Below, piece after piece: positions 22,755-35,205 of a stretch of 64,000 bases of DNA (the stretch's first letter is position 1; each line of letters starts with the position of its first letter). Position numbers and translations under genes: made by a program. The notes beneath the pieces were generated by a model. The model was given only the letters and a program-made list of their open reading frames with translations, ran no database searches and was not told the origin of the DNA. This DNA is from Aquilaria yunnanensis (taxonomy: Eukaryota > Streptophyta > Magnoliopsida > Malvales > Thymelaeaceae), in the NCBI GenBank assembly GCA_039654915.1, contig CM077593.1:117855413-117919412 (forward strand), given 5' to 3'.

Positions 22755-23869
22755 TAGAACTTCATGGCTACCAATAATATGACATGGCCAAATTTTAGAA
22801 GGAGAAGAAAGAGTTGGAACTTGGAGAAAAAAGTATGGCCGAAAATGGAGAGAGATGAGAGAGAGTTGATAGAGTTTGTGAGTTGTTTGAGTGTTTGAAT
22901 GTGAGAGAATGGAAATTGCACGGGATGGCCGGTTATACCAAGTCCAAATGGGGTGAATAATTGTTTGAAATGAGTGGGAGACAAGATTAAAAGTAAAGAA
23001 GACTAATTGGAAGACTTTTGGGGTAAGTTGGTAGAAATAGTCAAAAGTAGGTGAAGAAAGAATCCAAGGTGATGACTAAGGGTGGGAGGTAGATTAAAAT
23101 AATGGGATTTGGAGGGAGGTAACATAAAATATAGGAAAATGGAGGGGAATGGCCAGCCATAGCATCCTAGGCCATTAAAATGGCCTAATTCCCCCTTTAG
23201 TCCTCCATATTTCTAATTTTTGGGCAATTGAGCCCAACCACTAAAAATCCCTTTGGCAATTGAGTTCCTTAGCTTTAAATTCCACCATTTCATCACTAAT
23301 ATTCTTGGCCTAAGCCAAGCTTAATTTCAAGAGTGTCCAACACTCACATAAACCCAATTCCTCACCTAAAAATGTCTCCCAAGCTCAATGAGCTAAATTC
23401 CCTTTTTGAAAAATTTTCTGAGCCCTTTTTATCTCCATAATCCAAGACTTAAATACTCGGGATTTTCAGGGCATTACACACCTTCTCACCGGAAGTCTTT
23501 CTCAGGTCCAGCATGTCCTACAACGAAGATGTCGCCGGGCATCATTATGGATGGCGCACCACTAGCGAGCATAATAGGGTCACATTGAGACTTGGTGAGA
23601 AATAAGCCCCCAAATAGTATATTTGCAATTAAGGGTAGTTAAAGGCTGAAGATAAAATTTTAGGGGCTAGGTAAGTGTTTCTTCACATGTATTACTAGCT
23701 ATTGACATCAGTGTTGTAAGAGCCAGCCGGGAATGGTCAGTTCAACCTTGAATTGTTACCTTTTGATAGTTCGGCTATCAGCTCATTAAATATCTAGTCA
23801 AAACCATTCAAAACTACCTAAAATCATTCAAACTGGTGAACCATGAAGCCAAAAGATTTTTCTTCTTTA

Positions 23870-23945
23870 GGATGGTGGGTGAATTGGTTAGACTATGAAA
23901 TGAAGGCTTTTCTTATTTCTTTCATGGTTCGATTCTTACAACATT
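23870..23945 (+). repeat. tRNA-derived SINE-like sequence
   Basis: An A-box-like TGGGTGAATTGG (23,876-23,887) and a B box GGTTCGATTCT (23,926-23,936) that matches the consensus, about 40 bp apart. The rest does not fold as a tRNA. The boundaries of the SINE were not determined. Confidence 0.45.
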
Positions 23946-25149
23946 GATTGACATGAGATTAATGCACGATTAATATGGCAAAACCTTTCCACACATTGGA
24001 CGAACTATGCAAAAATAACCATGTATTAGGTTTCAAATATGAGTTCTTTATTTTCAAAGAAAAATAGAAGTCAAATTTCAATTGAAGTATAAGTCTAATT
24101 TCAGCATGAAAAGATTTACAAAAGGACATGGTCAGTGGACAATGTCAGTCCACTAATTCAAGTATGATGACTGAATTTGCTATCCTCTAGTATTAGCTTT
24201 AGTTAAGGCATATAAACTTAAAAAAGAAAACATAATGCTTAGCTTCATCACCATACATAACGATAATGCATGTTGGGTATAGTTTTCATTTTTTAGGAGT
24301 AAAAAGAACTCATGTCAAATCGGAAACATTTTGCTCAACCCTAGTCATCAACTTTCTTCCATCTCTTTTTAAAAAGTCCCTCTAACTTTGACCTAATTGG
24401 CCGAATCCGGTTAGTTTTCTAGTTGAATTTGGTCAACCTTCCTTAATTTATACACAATTCTTAAAATATTCAACTTTATTTGTAAAGTTTTTCTTCTACT
24501 TTTTCCATGTCCAATTTTATTCTTTTTGTAAGATGAGGCAAAGAAGTTGCATGTTGAAAAGGCGACAGCAAAGAGTTCTACTTGATTAAGCTGGCCAATT
24601 TGCACTCTCATAGTGGATCGAATATTAGCACTCCTTAGTTTATTTGTTAGTTCAAGAATTATGCTAGGTTTGTGCCCCTTATTTTTTTTTTTAAAGATTT
24701 TTTCTATCAGTTTATAAATTTAAATATTGGGTATACTTGTGTATTAATTCTCTATAAGTTTTTCATGTAATACAGTATCCCAAAGACACTATAAATTGCA
24801 TGAGTTGAGTCTATTGTCTTTATGGAGTTTAGCATCATATCTTATTGACAGATGTTGTGTGGCCTGTAGTTCATGAAAAAGGACTTCCATAAACAAGCTA
24901 ATCAAAATTTTCTTAACATTAGGTACTTGTTATGCTGCTACAATGTGTAGAACAATATGATGTCTGCAAAAAAAATGATCACTTTTTGTTAAAGTTGTAA
25001 GAAAATTTAGAAAAACAAAATTACTTGTATTAATTCATAATCTCATCACTTTTCCTTCTCTATGAGCAATCGTTTCTCTTGATAATCGACTTCATTTTGG
25101 TTCCTATTAAAAATATATATATAAAAAGCAGTGTAAAAGGTCTTATTAC
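23946..25149. other. Gene-free stretch
   Basis: AT-rich DNA with scattered short frames and no recognisable domain. A 5' part of the LINE that ends at 26,191 might extend into it but could not be recognised. Confidence 0.4.
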
Positions 25150-26191
25150 GCTTATGAGAAATTGTTGTGTTAAATCAAAAGGTGTTTATTCAGCCAAGTT
25201 AGGATATCATATCCCGTACATTCTACTGCATTCGGACCTCAGTGTCTCCTGTGCTGAGTAATTAAGGTAGTGAGCATTTTAGCGCCTAGAGTTTGCTCCT
25301 TTTGTGCAAAAATTTAGGTAGTGGGCTCTATCCAACCGTATTCCTACCTACATGAACTTTTGGCACTATGGGATCCTACCATCCATCTAGGTCATGCCTC
25401 ATGTATGGTTCTACTGTTGAATTTGTCGAGCATCTCATGTTCTACTGCCCGTTTATAACTCAAGTTGTTCTGCAGGCTCTTGGCTTGCATCAAGCGCCCT
25501 AATTGAAGATGACTGGTTATTATTCCTCTCGATTGGTTAGCATATTTGGTGTGGAATTGGAATAAATATGTTTTTGAATCTAAATGCTTCACTGTGTTGG
25601 GTATAGGCCACATGGTCAATCACTGGATATATTCAAAAAAAATTTGGACATGATATCTCCTACCACTCTTCCACCACCACGTCTTGTTGTACATTGGACC
25701 ACTCCACCTAATGATGTAATCACTCTGAATGTGGATGCAGGCTCTTTGATTCACTCGGTGCAGTAGGGATTAGAATTATGACTCGAGATTCATTTTCTTC
25801 TGTGTTGTTCGCAACTTTTCATGTCATTCCCTACATAAGTGACATAACATATCCGGAGGTGCCATCAATTTGGATGGGTCTTCTTAAGGAACGAGCCAAA
25901 GGTTGGCAAAAGGTGATTGTTTGATCCAACTCTTAGATCGCAGTGGCTGTTTATCTTCGCCATAGAAAGCCATTATATTATGCTTACAAGGTTGTTTTAG
26001 ATGATATAATTGATTTAATCTATATGTTTACTTCTTTGCACCCTTGTCTATATGCCTTAAGTGGTAAACATCTTGGCCCATTGTCTTGTATCCATGGCAA
26101 AAAAGTTTTATTGGCCGAATGGAGTCTACTGGAAGCCCTCTTAACAAATTCTTAATGAAGATGCAATTTCCACTTTCAAAAAAAAAAAAAA
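25150..26191 (+). mobile_element. 5'-truncated, decayed L1-type LINE
   Basis: In shifting frames the segment shows the C-terminal part of a plant L1 ORF2. There is a Lys-Gly-Val-Tyr-Ser-Ala-Lys-Leu-Gly-Tyr motif (about 25,170-25,205), then Glu-His-Leu-Met-Phe-Tyr-Cys-Pro-Phe (about 25,425-25,455) of the zf-RVT type. An RNase H-like start follows, with Val-Ile-Thr-Leu-Asn-Val-Asp-Ala-Gly (about 25,715-25,742). It ends in a run of A (about 26,178-26,191), as expected for target-primed insertion. Several stops and frameshifts make it non-functional, and the endonuclease and polymerase domains are absent. The TSD was not found. Confidence 0.65.
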
Positions 26192-26464
26192 TTGGGTTAA
26201 ATAATTTATAATGACAAAAAATATGAGGAAATTAAGCAATATGGTTGACTGAGTTATACTTCTCCACTCCATGTCAAAAATCTGCTGTGTCGCTGGCTTC
26301 CATAATTTTTTTTAAATTATTATTTTATTTGGTGCTCAGAAGCATCTTTACTAATAGGTAAGAGTATTTAGGAATATTTGTGAAGAATGAGATGTAAAAT
26401 GTCTATTTCACGGAACCTGAAGGGTATTAAGTTACATAAACATTCTTTTAGTGTCTTACTTTAG

Positions 26465-26975
26465 ATTAGGCAACAAGTACAAATAATCATTTTTATTTTT
26501 AACTCAGTCCAAATTAGCCACTATTATTTTTTCAGCTTAAATATACCATTTATACTTCTAAATGGGACAAATTAGTCACTTTCTATCTTAAGAATATTTA
26601 TATGTGAAATCTATAAATTTTTCTTAAAAAAAAAATCTTAATGATAATATTCTATGTAAAGTGAGTATGTTTTTTTACAAATTGGAGACAATTAGGGATT
26701 TACGACTCATCAAATGTGTTAGAAATTGGATAAAAACTGGACAATGATGTAGAAATTAGCATGTTGAAATAAAAAAATGCATTTGGAGAATGATTTTTTA
26801 CTATTTCACATTAAAAGTAATAGTTTACTATGAATTAACTAATAAATTTAATAGAGGGTAGCCAATTCAGCTAATTTAAAAATATAAGTGGTATATTTGG
26901 GCTGAAAAAATAACAATGGTATATTTGGACCAAGTCATAAATACTCATGTTTGTTTTTATACATTTGCCTTTAGA
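26465..26975. mobile_element. MULE-like MITE with about 95-bp inverted arms
   Basis: The left arm (about 26,480-26,585) and the reverse complement of the right arm (about 26,865-26,965) share TTATTTTTTCAGC, AAATATACCA and AAATTAG in the same order. The middle is AT-rich and non-coding. Long inverted arms with a short empty core suggest a non-autonomous Mutator-type element. Exact ends and TSD were not fixed. Confidence 0.55.
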
Positions 26976-27425
26976 ATAGGGTGAATGTGGGTGTCAAATC
27001 GAGCAACATCCCACACTGCTGATGAACAACCTGGCGAGGATGGCTTGTAGAGAAGTTTTGTTTTTATACTAATACCCAAATGGCCTATGGCCTGTTAGAG
27101 GGTAAGATGAACTGAAGGCATGATTGGCTTTGTTAGATTTGATCCTTAGACTGTGTTTGTGGATAATAGCTGGATAGCCCATTTGGAGCAGGCCCATCAG
27201 TTAAGGAGCTAATGAGTTGACTGTTAGTTGTAAGGATGCATGTTATGAAAGATCCCCATGATCACATAGTTTATCACACAATGAGAGGAGTTTCCTCCAT
27301 GATAACAGCTTCCTAGGGCTTATAAGAGGCCTCATGCAAAAGGAAACAAGGCACATTCTACCTTTTACCATAGTCTTGACTGATATTTGTCCATTTCACA
27401 GGCAATTATAGACTTAAGCATCAAG

Positions 27426-30400
27426 TAGAGATGGGCCATGGGTGAATCGGCCCAAATCAGGACCGCACCGCAAGTTAAACCCGCCCTGGCATGGCTCGAA
27501 AAAAAAAAACCTGCATAGATATGGGCCAAATATGGCTCTAAATGAAAGAATTGCGCAAAACAGACCGCCCCGCCCCAATACGGAACTCGACCCACCACAT
27601 GCCGCCCCCAGGACCAACTCGACTAAAAGACCGACCAGTTTGGTTCAACCCCTGGAGCGCCCCTAACACCTCCTTGTAATGGACATTTGCAAAAAAAAAC
27701 ATGGGTTAATTACAAAAGTAGGCCCTCCTACTGTTTTTTGCTCCATTTTAGCTCATAAAATTTCATTTTCACCCCTCCCAACAACTAAATTTTAAGGACT
27801 TTTTGGTCCAAATAATATTTGGTCCTCCCCTATAAATACCAATGTCATTTTCACTCTATCCTCACACCATCACTCAATCTCTATTCTTCCTCTACTATAT
27901 TCTCTTAAGCATTTGAGTTTTTTTCTTAATCACTTCCAAATTTCTTATTAATCTCTACCTAATATCTTCATAATCTCCTCTTAATTTTACATTAATCACT
28001 ACTATTAGTTTGTGACTCATGGCTTCAAGAGGAAAGGGCAAGTCAATGGAGAGTTCATCTTCTCGCACCATCAGCCTCCGAGGTTTGTTCTGTCGCCATT
28101 CTCGACTCACTGATAAATGCACCTTAATTGAAGAGTTGTACAATGATGATGCCCGAATCGATATGATGAATTATGATTTGGGACTCAATGATCAATTATT
28201 GGATGATAAAGTTGAAGAGTTGGATGCGATGGTTACCGAGGATCCGTCAACACAATCGACGCTAACAAGTTATAGACCTGCTGTGAAGGAAACCCAAGGA
28301 TAAGGTAAATCCTTGAGACTAACTACTTGGATATGGGAGCATTATGAGCTCATATACGAAATGGAGTCGAGGCACGGGAAATGCAAACATTGCGGGAAGA
28401 TTGGTGCATAAAAAGAATTCTGGCACCGAAACGCTAAAGCGATATATTGAAAATCAACATCCTAATGTCCTCCCCAGTGTCGGGACTAGTTCTGGAGGAC
28501 AAACACAACTTGCGTTTACAACTGACACCGGTGGGGCATGTATATTTCGTTTTAACAAACAATCTTGTAGAGAATGATGATAAATTGGATGATGTTTATC
28601 GAAAAACCTTTTTCACAAGTTGAAGATGTGCACCTAAAATCTTAGATAAAATCATAATTAAATCCTGTATTTTAAAAAGTGTCTAAGAAAACCGCCAAAA
28701 AAGAAAACTTTAGATTACTTGAAGTTGGAAAATCAGATTTACAAATCTATTTTTCTGCTCTTGATCATTGTGTGACATTCACTTCTGATATGTGGACATC
28801 ATCTATAGGTCAATTATTTTATTGTGCTACTTCTCATTGGATTCATTCTGATTGGAATATGCAAAAATAAATTTTGTCATTTAGGGTCATTGAAACGAAT
28901 CATACTGGTTATCATATATTCAATTGTATCTTAGAAACTTTACGTGATTATTTTTGTACTGATAAAGTCCTGTACATTTTATTTAATAATGCTTTAAACA
29001 ATAATGTTGCCGCTTGTCTTTTGAGTCAAGCATTGAAACCATCTCTCAATGGTGCATTCTTTTACGTTAGATGCATGTGTCATATTTTGAACTTTTGTGT
29101 GCAAAAAGATTTAGAAGTTCTCTAAAATGAAATTTTGCCCATTTAGAACTTATTGACGTATTTGAAATCAAGACCTACTATGTTTTGTGAATTTAAAAAG
29201 TTTTGTTTTAAAAATCAAAAAAAAATTTCTTGGAAACAGTTTAAATTGGATTGCCGAACCTACTAGAACTCCACATATTTAATGTTGCAAGATACAATTC
29301 TGTATGCGAATTTGTTGACGCATTTCATGAACTTAAAAATGTGTTATGAGTTTCTTACAACTGAAGTTTGGGAAAAATGTTTTAAAACCGGTGAATTGCT
29401 TAAGTTTTTTTACGAAGCTACTGAATTTTTCTTTGGTGTTTACTACCCAACCATTCAACAAATTTTACTTCATTTAGTGAACATTACATATGCTTTACAT
29501 CAGTTTAAAGATAATGAGTTGTTAAAACCGACTGTCAATGTCATGTGGGCTAAGTGGCTTCAGTATTTCAAAAACATTCCACCTATCTTTTTAGTTACTT
29601 CTTTGCTTGACCCATATGTCAAATTAACGGGCACAACAACATTGCTTGAAGGAAATTTTCATACTTATTTAGAAATGTCTCATATAAATGTTTTGGCTAT
29701 GTCTACTAATGTTTCTGAATACTTGCATTCTTTATATAAGTTATATTGTGAGTGGCATTCGGATAAGGTAAGATCCGAAGCTCCTCAAACCGAGCCTCCA
29801 AGGAGATCAATCTCATCAAGATTCAACCTGCCCTTCCAAATGCTCAAACGACGCCGACCGATGACATCGGGATTAGCTAAGGTCGATGACTATCTTAACA
29901 CATCGTTCGAGTCAAGTGACGTCAACATATTGGAGTGGTGAAAACAAAAGAGATCAAGGTTTCTGATCTTGTCGATAATCGCACAGAAGATTCTTGCTGT
30001 TCTAATATCCACCGTATTATCTAAGACATCATTTAGTACAGGAAAATGGATGATATCGGAGAAATGATCAAGATTGACACCCGAGGTAATAGAAGCATGC
30101 GTGTGTAACTGAGAATGGGGTCTCGCAGCACTTTGACAGCAAAACTAAATGAGTTCGGATGACAAAGTAATATCCAATACCGAGACTAAATTTTTTTTTC
30201 CAATCATACATGTAGCTTTCTATTTGATTTGATTATGCTGTTAAGCATAAATTATAGGTTCCTATTTTTTATCATTTTCGGAACATTTTTTTCATTTCAA
30301 AAATGTAAGGCCCGTTCCGATTATTTGTAAGTATCATTTGATTTTTTTACTTAATAAAACTTATACCGGATGTGGTGTTTTTTCTTAAAAATATTTATTA

Positions 30401-30586
30401 CATATAGAATTAATTATGTTTCTAATTTAAAAAAAAAAACCTCTAAACCCAACCCTGCCCCGCCCCAGACCTGACTCGGGACCAGCTCGGGACCACCCCA
30501 CCTGGGATTGGTCCAAGCCCGGTCCTCCTTGACCCAGGCCCGGGACCGGCCAATCCCAGGTCGAGTCAACCCGGTGCCCATCTTTA
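27426..30586 (+). mobile_element. hAT transposon with 8-bp TSD
   Basis: The left end TAGAGATGGGCC and right end TGCCCATCTTTA are imperfect inverted repeats. They are flanked by GCATCAAG (27,418-27,425) and GCGTCAAG (30,587-30,594), an 8-bp duplication with one mismatch, the TSD size of hAT elements. Subterminal regions at both ends are rich in GGGACC/CCCGGG-like words. The 3,161-bp interior carries a broken hAT transposase on the plus strand. Confidence 0.85.
28019..30110 (+). pseudogene. hAT (zf-BED, RICESLEEPER-type) transposase, broken
   Basis: The product once excised and reinserted the element. The frame opens at ATG 28,019. A BED-type zinc finger remnant with Cys-Lys-His-Cys-Gly-Lys follows at about 28,380-28,400. 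Core pieces are Thr-Ser-Asp-Met-Trp-Thr-Ser (about 28,780) and Cys-His-Ile-Leu-Asn (about 29,080). A longer intact block lies at 29,282-29,941, ending Asn-Ile-Leu-Glu-Trp of the hATC dimerisation region. The hATC remainder (Ile-Leu-Ala-Val, Ser-Thr-Val-Leu, Phe-Ser-Thr-Gly) continues to about 30,050 beyond a stop. At least five stops or frameshifts separate the pieces, so it is inactive. The CAA- and AT-rich composition matches neighbouring transposons, not the host genes. Confidence 0.85.
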
Positions 30587-30594
30587 GCGTCAAG

Positions 30595-32087
30595 CACACA
30601 TTCCTAAGGTCCTCTAACTCTATCTTTGGTTGCAAGCTAGCACATCTTTGAAGGTCTTGAGCATCTCACTTGATCTTTTTTGTATCACATACCAATACTC
30701 TTGGTTTAGGCATAAAGATTGTGTGAAGGAATAACATATGGTAATATAATTAATCAACCATTTATTTGACCCATTTAGTCAAACACATGTTTCTGATAGG
30801 ATTATCATCAAAAGGTTAGTGAGTGGCATCTCATCTTAGTTTGCTGGTAGCCAACAGACAATAGTTGGCCAATATGTGCCCAAAATCTTAGGTTGTTAAT
30901 GTTGGAGAAATCTATTTCAATAAACAAATTACTTAACAAATTTTTCGTTTCAATTTAGCCGTTTGCCGTAATAACTTTTTAATATCATCAAAATCTATTC
31001 GTTTGCCACCATAACACTAGAAATGTTCCAAGCTAGCTATTTATGTTATTTATTACTCTTAAACATTTACTCTCTTAGACGGTTATATATATGTATCTTT
31101 CAACTTTTGGCGTAAGTGTACTCCTTCGGCGCTCTATCATTCTCCCCATATTTTTTATGTTTCTTATTATTTGAAAAATATTTTATCTTAAGTATTGGGT
31201 AAAAAAATTTGTGGGTGGAGCTTTACTCCATAATAGTGTATGTATATGTGGAGCAACAGCAAGATGGCTAAGCTATTTTATTCTAAGAGCGACATGACCG
31301 AAGCCATTGTACTGATATGACATGAAACGTTCAAAAGATAATAAGTAGACTCATAACTCATTCCAATTATTCTTGATATATTGGTGATATTTTTCCTATT
31401 CCTTACCTATTTCTCTCTCTAATATCTATTAATTTTGTATTATAAAACTGTCTATTTTCATTTCATCAGTGAGATCAAAATTTGTTCTAAATTCTATATT
31501 TTATTATTTATAAAATTTTTAATATTTTTATGGTGCAGGAACAACAAGTTTTGGATATTTTGTTACTAAAATTAAAATTATTTCAATTTTAGTTGACGTT
31601 CTTTGTTGAATTATGAAAGCATATGAAGAAGGAATGATTTCTCCAGCCCACAACTGTTTTTTTTTCTTTCGGGTGAAAAATTTCTATTTGAAAAGAAAAT
31701 AGAATGGCCACCATTCATATTTAATTTTTTTTCTTGAATGACTACAAGAAGAGTTCATAGTGGTGGATAAGAAATTATTTTTAACCATATTTTCCTGTAT
31801 TTATTCTTTCAATTTCAAGTTGGGCATTTTCTGTTTTGGAAATTAAATCAAAGTGGCATGTAATTATGCATGAAAGAAAATTTTATTATGTTTCCTTTTC
31901 TTACCTGATAAGGGGACAAGCACTATTTTTGTTTGAGGAAAATTGAGTCCAATGTGTTTTGAGCATTGTGAAGATAAAGTTTCAAATTTTATATAAAAAA
32001 ACCTTTTGGTGCCACCAACCATATTTTGAAAGAGAGAATTTGATTTTTCTTTTAAGAGTGGAAAAAAGGAAGTAAAGAAGAAAAGTT
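30595..32087. other. Gene-free stretch with a dispersed repeat
   Basis: No coding signal. The segment at about 31,467-31,552 (GAGATCAAAATTTGTTCTAA through TATGGTGCAGGAACAA) recurs in the same direction at 34,360-34,445 with few changes, so both are pieces of one repeat family. Confidence 0.5.
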
Positions 32088-33014
32088 TTGGTTCCTTAAC
32101 TTAAAAAACTCAAACAAGTTGGCCCCTTAACTGAAAATCGGTTTATATTAGTCCCCAAACTTGGCAAAGCATGATGATTTAGTCCCTGAAGTAAGTTAGA
32201 TTGGCACATGTCATCCTGTGGGGTAACGTCATTCATGTTTCATTAGGCGATATTAATGCCACAACCATCCTCCAAATTAGCCTCAATTTGTTTGCCACCG
32301 ACAATGTATTCACGCCGGCAAAGATGATGACAACCTCAATTTCACCCTGCTTACAAATTAAGTTGGAAAAGACTTGTTGCCTAGGATTCTTGGTTGCCGG
32401 AAAATGACTCACGGGACTACCGCTTGGTCAATCTTCCCCCCTGCCACCTTCGTTGTCCCTTCTCTCTCTTTGGCCTCTTTTCTTCTCCCTGCCTCCTTCA
32501 TTCTTCCTTGTTTTCCCCACCTCCCCACCTCTGTTGAAGCGTTCGATTGAAGAACGAAGATTTACCAAAGATTGATGTCGGGGATGGGGGTGAGAAAGCG
32601 AATTGATGAATTGACATTGGAGATGAGAAAAAGGAAGCGAGTTTCGGCGAGCGAATTGAGGACAAAGCACATGGTTGCTAAAGGAGAGGGAGGTGGATAA
32701 AGGATCGGGAAATCATAATGATGAGGATACGCAATTCGGGTAAGGTCAAAAGGGAGAGAAGGGAGAGCGATGGCAACAAGGAGAGGAACGGAGGCCGAGA
32801 GGAAGGGAGAAAGGCTGGAGAGGGACGGCGGTAAGAAGGAGGCCTGAGGGGGAGGCTGCCCATCGACTGTGCAGTGACACGTGTCGTTCAACACGCTTCA
32901 GGGACTAACTCATGATGTTTTGCCAACTTTGAAGACTAACTGAAACCGATTTTTGGTTGAAGGATCAACTCGTGTGAGCTGGTCAAGTTAAGGGACAGGT
33001 GGGGTATTTGAGCC
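32088..33014. mobile_element. Non-autonomous MULE-like element with about 120-bp inverted arms
   Basis: The left arm (GGTTCCTTAACTT..., 32,089-32,200) and the reverse complement of the right arm (GGCTCAAATACCCC..., 33,014-32,890) share CCTTAACT, AAAATCGGTTT, TTAGTC, TTGGCAAA and TTAGTCCCTGAAG in order. The core is moderately GC-rich with purine-rich runs on the plus strand, giving several open frames with no known domain. This arrangement is typical of non-autonomous Mutator-like elements. No TSD was confirmed. Confidence 0.65.
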
Positions 33015-34951
33015 TTGTATTCTTGTGCCCTCAGTGGCTAGAGAAGTTCTCTATTTTAAAGAGAATAATTTATTACGCCGTACTTTGGAAATGAAAAAGG
33101 TCACTTTAAGAGACAAAAAATACTTGTTGCCTCATGTTTGAAATGTGGGGACTAAAAAATTGTTGCCTCGAATTTCAATTATCAAAACTTGTTGCCAGAT
33201 TCAAGTTCTGGGAACCTAAAATTTGGTGCCTTGGAAAAAAAAAATTATGGTAAGAAAACAGGTAAAGTTTTAGACTTTAATATGGGTCTAAATTAGGTAA
33301 ATATTTAGACTTCAATGTGGGTCTAAATCGAGGTATCAATGTAAAAATCAGTTAAAGATTTAGATTTCAATATGAGTCTAAATCAAGGCATCGAAGTAAC
33401 AATCATGAAATAAAGTGACAATTATAAAATACTATTGTGGGATATCTTGGCATTTATAAGTTGCATCTATGACATAGCCTTTTTACAAGACCCAAAGACC
33501 CCCAAAAGAGTTGCCTTATATCACATACTCATGCCTCGAGAAATGCCAAAAAAAAGATGGACCCCATTTATGCTCAATAGAAAAATGCACAAGACCCGAA
33601 AAAAAAAACTAAAAAAAATGAATCCTTAGTTATGCTCATTGAGAAATGCACATTGACCCAAACAAATATATAAAAATAAGATGGACCCTAATTCACATAT
33701 GTGCGTACTCATTGAAGCATATCCAAATATCCCATAAGATGGAAAATCATGAATGTGTGCATTATCATTGAAGCATATAAAAAAAATCTCATCAGGTGGA
33801 AATTACAAATTTGAATATATGATAATTTTTTTGGCCACATGATGTAGGTCGGTTGAAAATAAAATCGTAGGAAGTGAAATTTGAGCTCAATACTTATCAC
33901 TACTTACAATCATTGACATCATTGCTAGCAACTTGTGGCATGTGGTAAGTATACCATAACCTTTGTTTCTTATATTTTGTGAAATCTTCAATCGAAGTTA
34001 AAAGTTAAAAGAGTTACATCAAGGGGGATAGGTTAAGCCCAAATTGAATAGAGTTTCCCATGAGGATACCTAACAAAAAATCAGAGATCCTAAAGCTTAA
34101 GCTTTGAATGGAAAGAATGAATTATAAAAAAACAGTTAAGAGATGTATCATTTAAAATATTTATTTCCCGCCTTACCCCTATGGTGTAGATGCATCTATC
34201 CTGTAATGATTGAGGGTTAAGCATTTGCTCTTTAAATAAAATATGTAGCTTTTTTTTAAGTTGGGTGTCAAAGTTACATAAGCACTCACCTATATGAGCG
34301 TTGGAGTGAGGCTACTTCTTGGGCTATTCTTAAAATTACTCATAAAAAAGTTATTTTCATTCCATTGCTGAGATCAAAATTTATTCTAAATTCTATATTT
34401 TATTGTTTGTGAATTTTTTAATATTTTTATGGTATAGGAACAATAGTTAAAAACACGATCCACATCGTATGATCGTGTGATCCTATGATGTGGATCCAGA
34501 AAATATTGCCAAAGCATGGTAAAATTGCTGATATGGTAAGATCACAACTAGAATTACAAGATTGTTGGGATCAAAAGATCATATCCTAATTGATATTGAT
34601 TTCTATTGGATGTACTTCTATTTTTAGCCCAAATTTATTAAATTTAAGTAAGTTGCTCAAGTTTGGTAGCCCAATAGTTGATACTGCCCAATTTGTGAAT
34701 TATTTAATTTAATTGTGAGAAGAAGAAAGAGAGAGAAGTAAACAAAAAACTAAGCTCCAGCAAACAAGTCAAACCAAAAACACAAATCAAAGCTTGATGG
34801 TATGTTTGTTTATAATGTGTTTGTTCATTGATAAATACATTGTATTCTCTTTTATTTGTCAATAATATATTTTTTTAATGAATTAAACTTTTAGACTTGT
34901 GTTGGTTATATTGATGTATTCTTTATTAAAATTTGAACTTTACTTGTTCTC
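33015..34951. other. Gene-free stretch with short tandem repeats
   Basis: About three diverged units with the core TTTAGACTTCAATRTGGGTC lie at 33,265-33,400. A GATCCACATC / GATGTGGATC hairpin lies at about 34,459-34,498. The second copy of the dispersed repeat noted at 31.5 kb is at 34,360-34,445. No gene is recognised. Confidence 0.5.
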
Positions 34952-34971
34952 AGTGGCAGCTCTAGAAATTA

Positions 34972-35203
34972 CTCCCTCCGTTTCAAAAGTTTTGCTCCAT
35001 CTGTTTTTTGTAATTAATCTATGATTTTTTATTTTTAACATTTTAATATATAAATAAAAAATATTTGTATATGAATGATAAGTCAAGATATGTAGTTTTT
35101 AAATATTTTATTTTTATTTTTTTTAACAAAAAATAATATAAATAAAATTAAGTTAAAATACAACAAAAAGTCAAATGTATTAAAACTTCTGGGACGGATG
35201 CAG
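34972..35203. mobile_element. Stowaway MITE (copy 2)
   Basis: Termini CTCCCTCCG and CGGATGCAG, flanked by TA (34,970-34,971 and 35,204-35,205). The interior matches the copy at 10,608-10,841 along its whole length, for example TATATGAATGATAA and TCAAGATATGTAGTTT. The right terminus has diverged. It appears to sit inside an older element whose ends are near 34,952 and 36,330. Confidence 0.85.
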
Positions 35204-35205
35204 TA

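Larger units (their letters stand above)
19435..23478 (-). mobile_element. 4.04-kb solo LTR, probably Del/Tekay-like Gypsy, nested in a Tat LTR
   Basis: The block begins TGTCATGCCC and ends GGGCATTACA, an LTR-type TG...CA inverted terminus, and is bounded by the identical 5-bp duplication CACCT (19,430-19,434 and 23,479-23,483). Removing it joins the two halves of the interrupted Tat LTR. LTRs of 3-4.5 kb beginning TGTAATGCCC/TGTAACACCC are known in the Del/Tekay chromovirus lineage. By that criterion it points to the minus strand, which is inference. It contains no polyprotein. It holds a nested hAT-like element (19,702-20,394), a TA microsatellite near 21,003-21,023, a 27-bp minisatellite and a series of palindromic motifs. 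Confidence 0.7.
18745..23571 (+). mobile_element. Gypsy (Tat-like) LTR split by a nested LTR
   Basis: The LTR runs 18,745-19,434 and resumes at 23,484-23,571 after the nested insertion and its TSD. The two parts align in order with the copy at 16,394-17,283. A TATA-like CCTATAAATACTT lies near 19,261-19,275, followed by GACTTGGGTGTCGGAGGCT, the usual R-region motif of Tat LTRs. The bases before it (TATTA) and after it (TAATA) may be a degraded TSD. No internal coding region remains, so it is a solo LTR of about 780 bp. Confidence 0.65.

Noticed and set aside
32428..32894. Overlapping Pro/Ser- and Arg/Gly-rich frames
   Set aside because: They fall in the purine-rich core of a non-autonomous MULE-like element, with no domain and mutual overlap.
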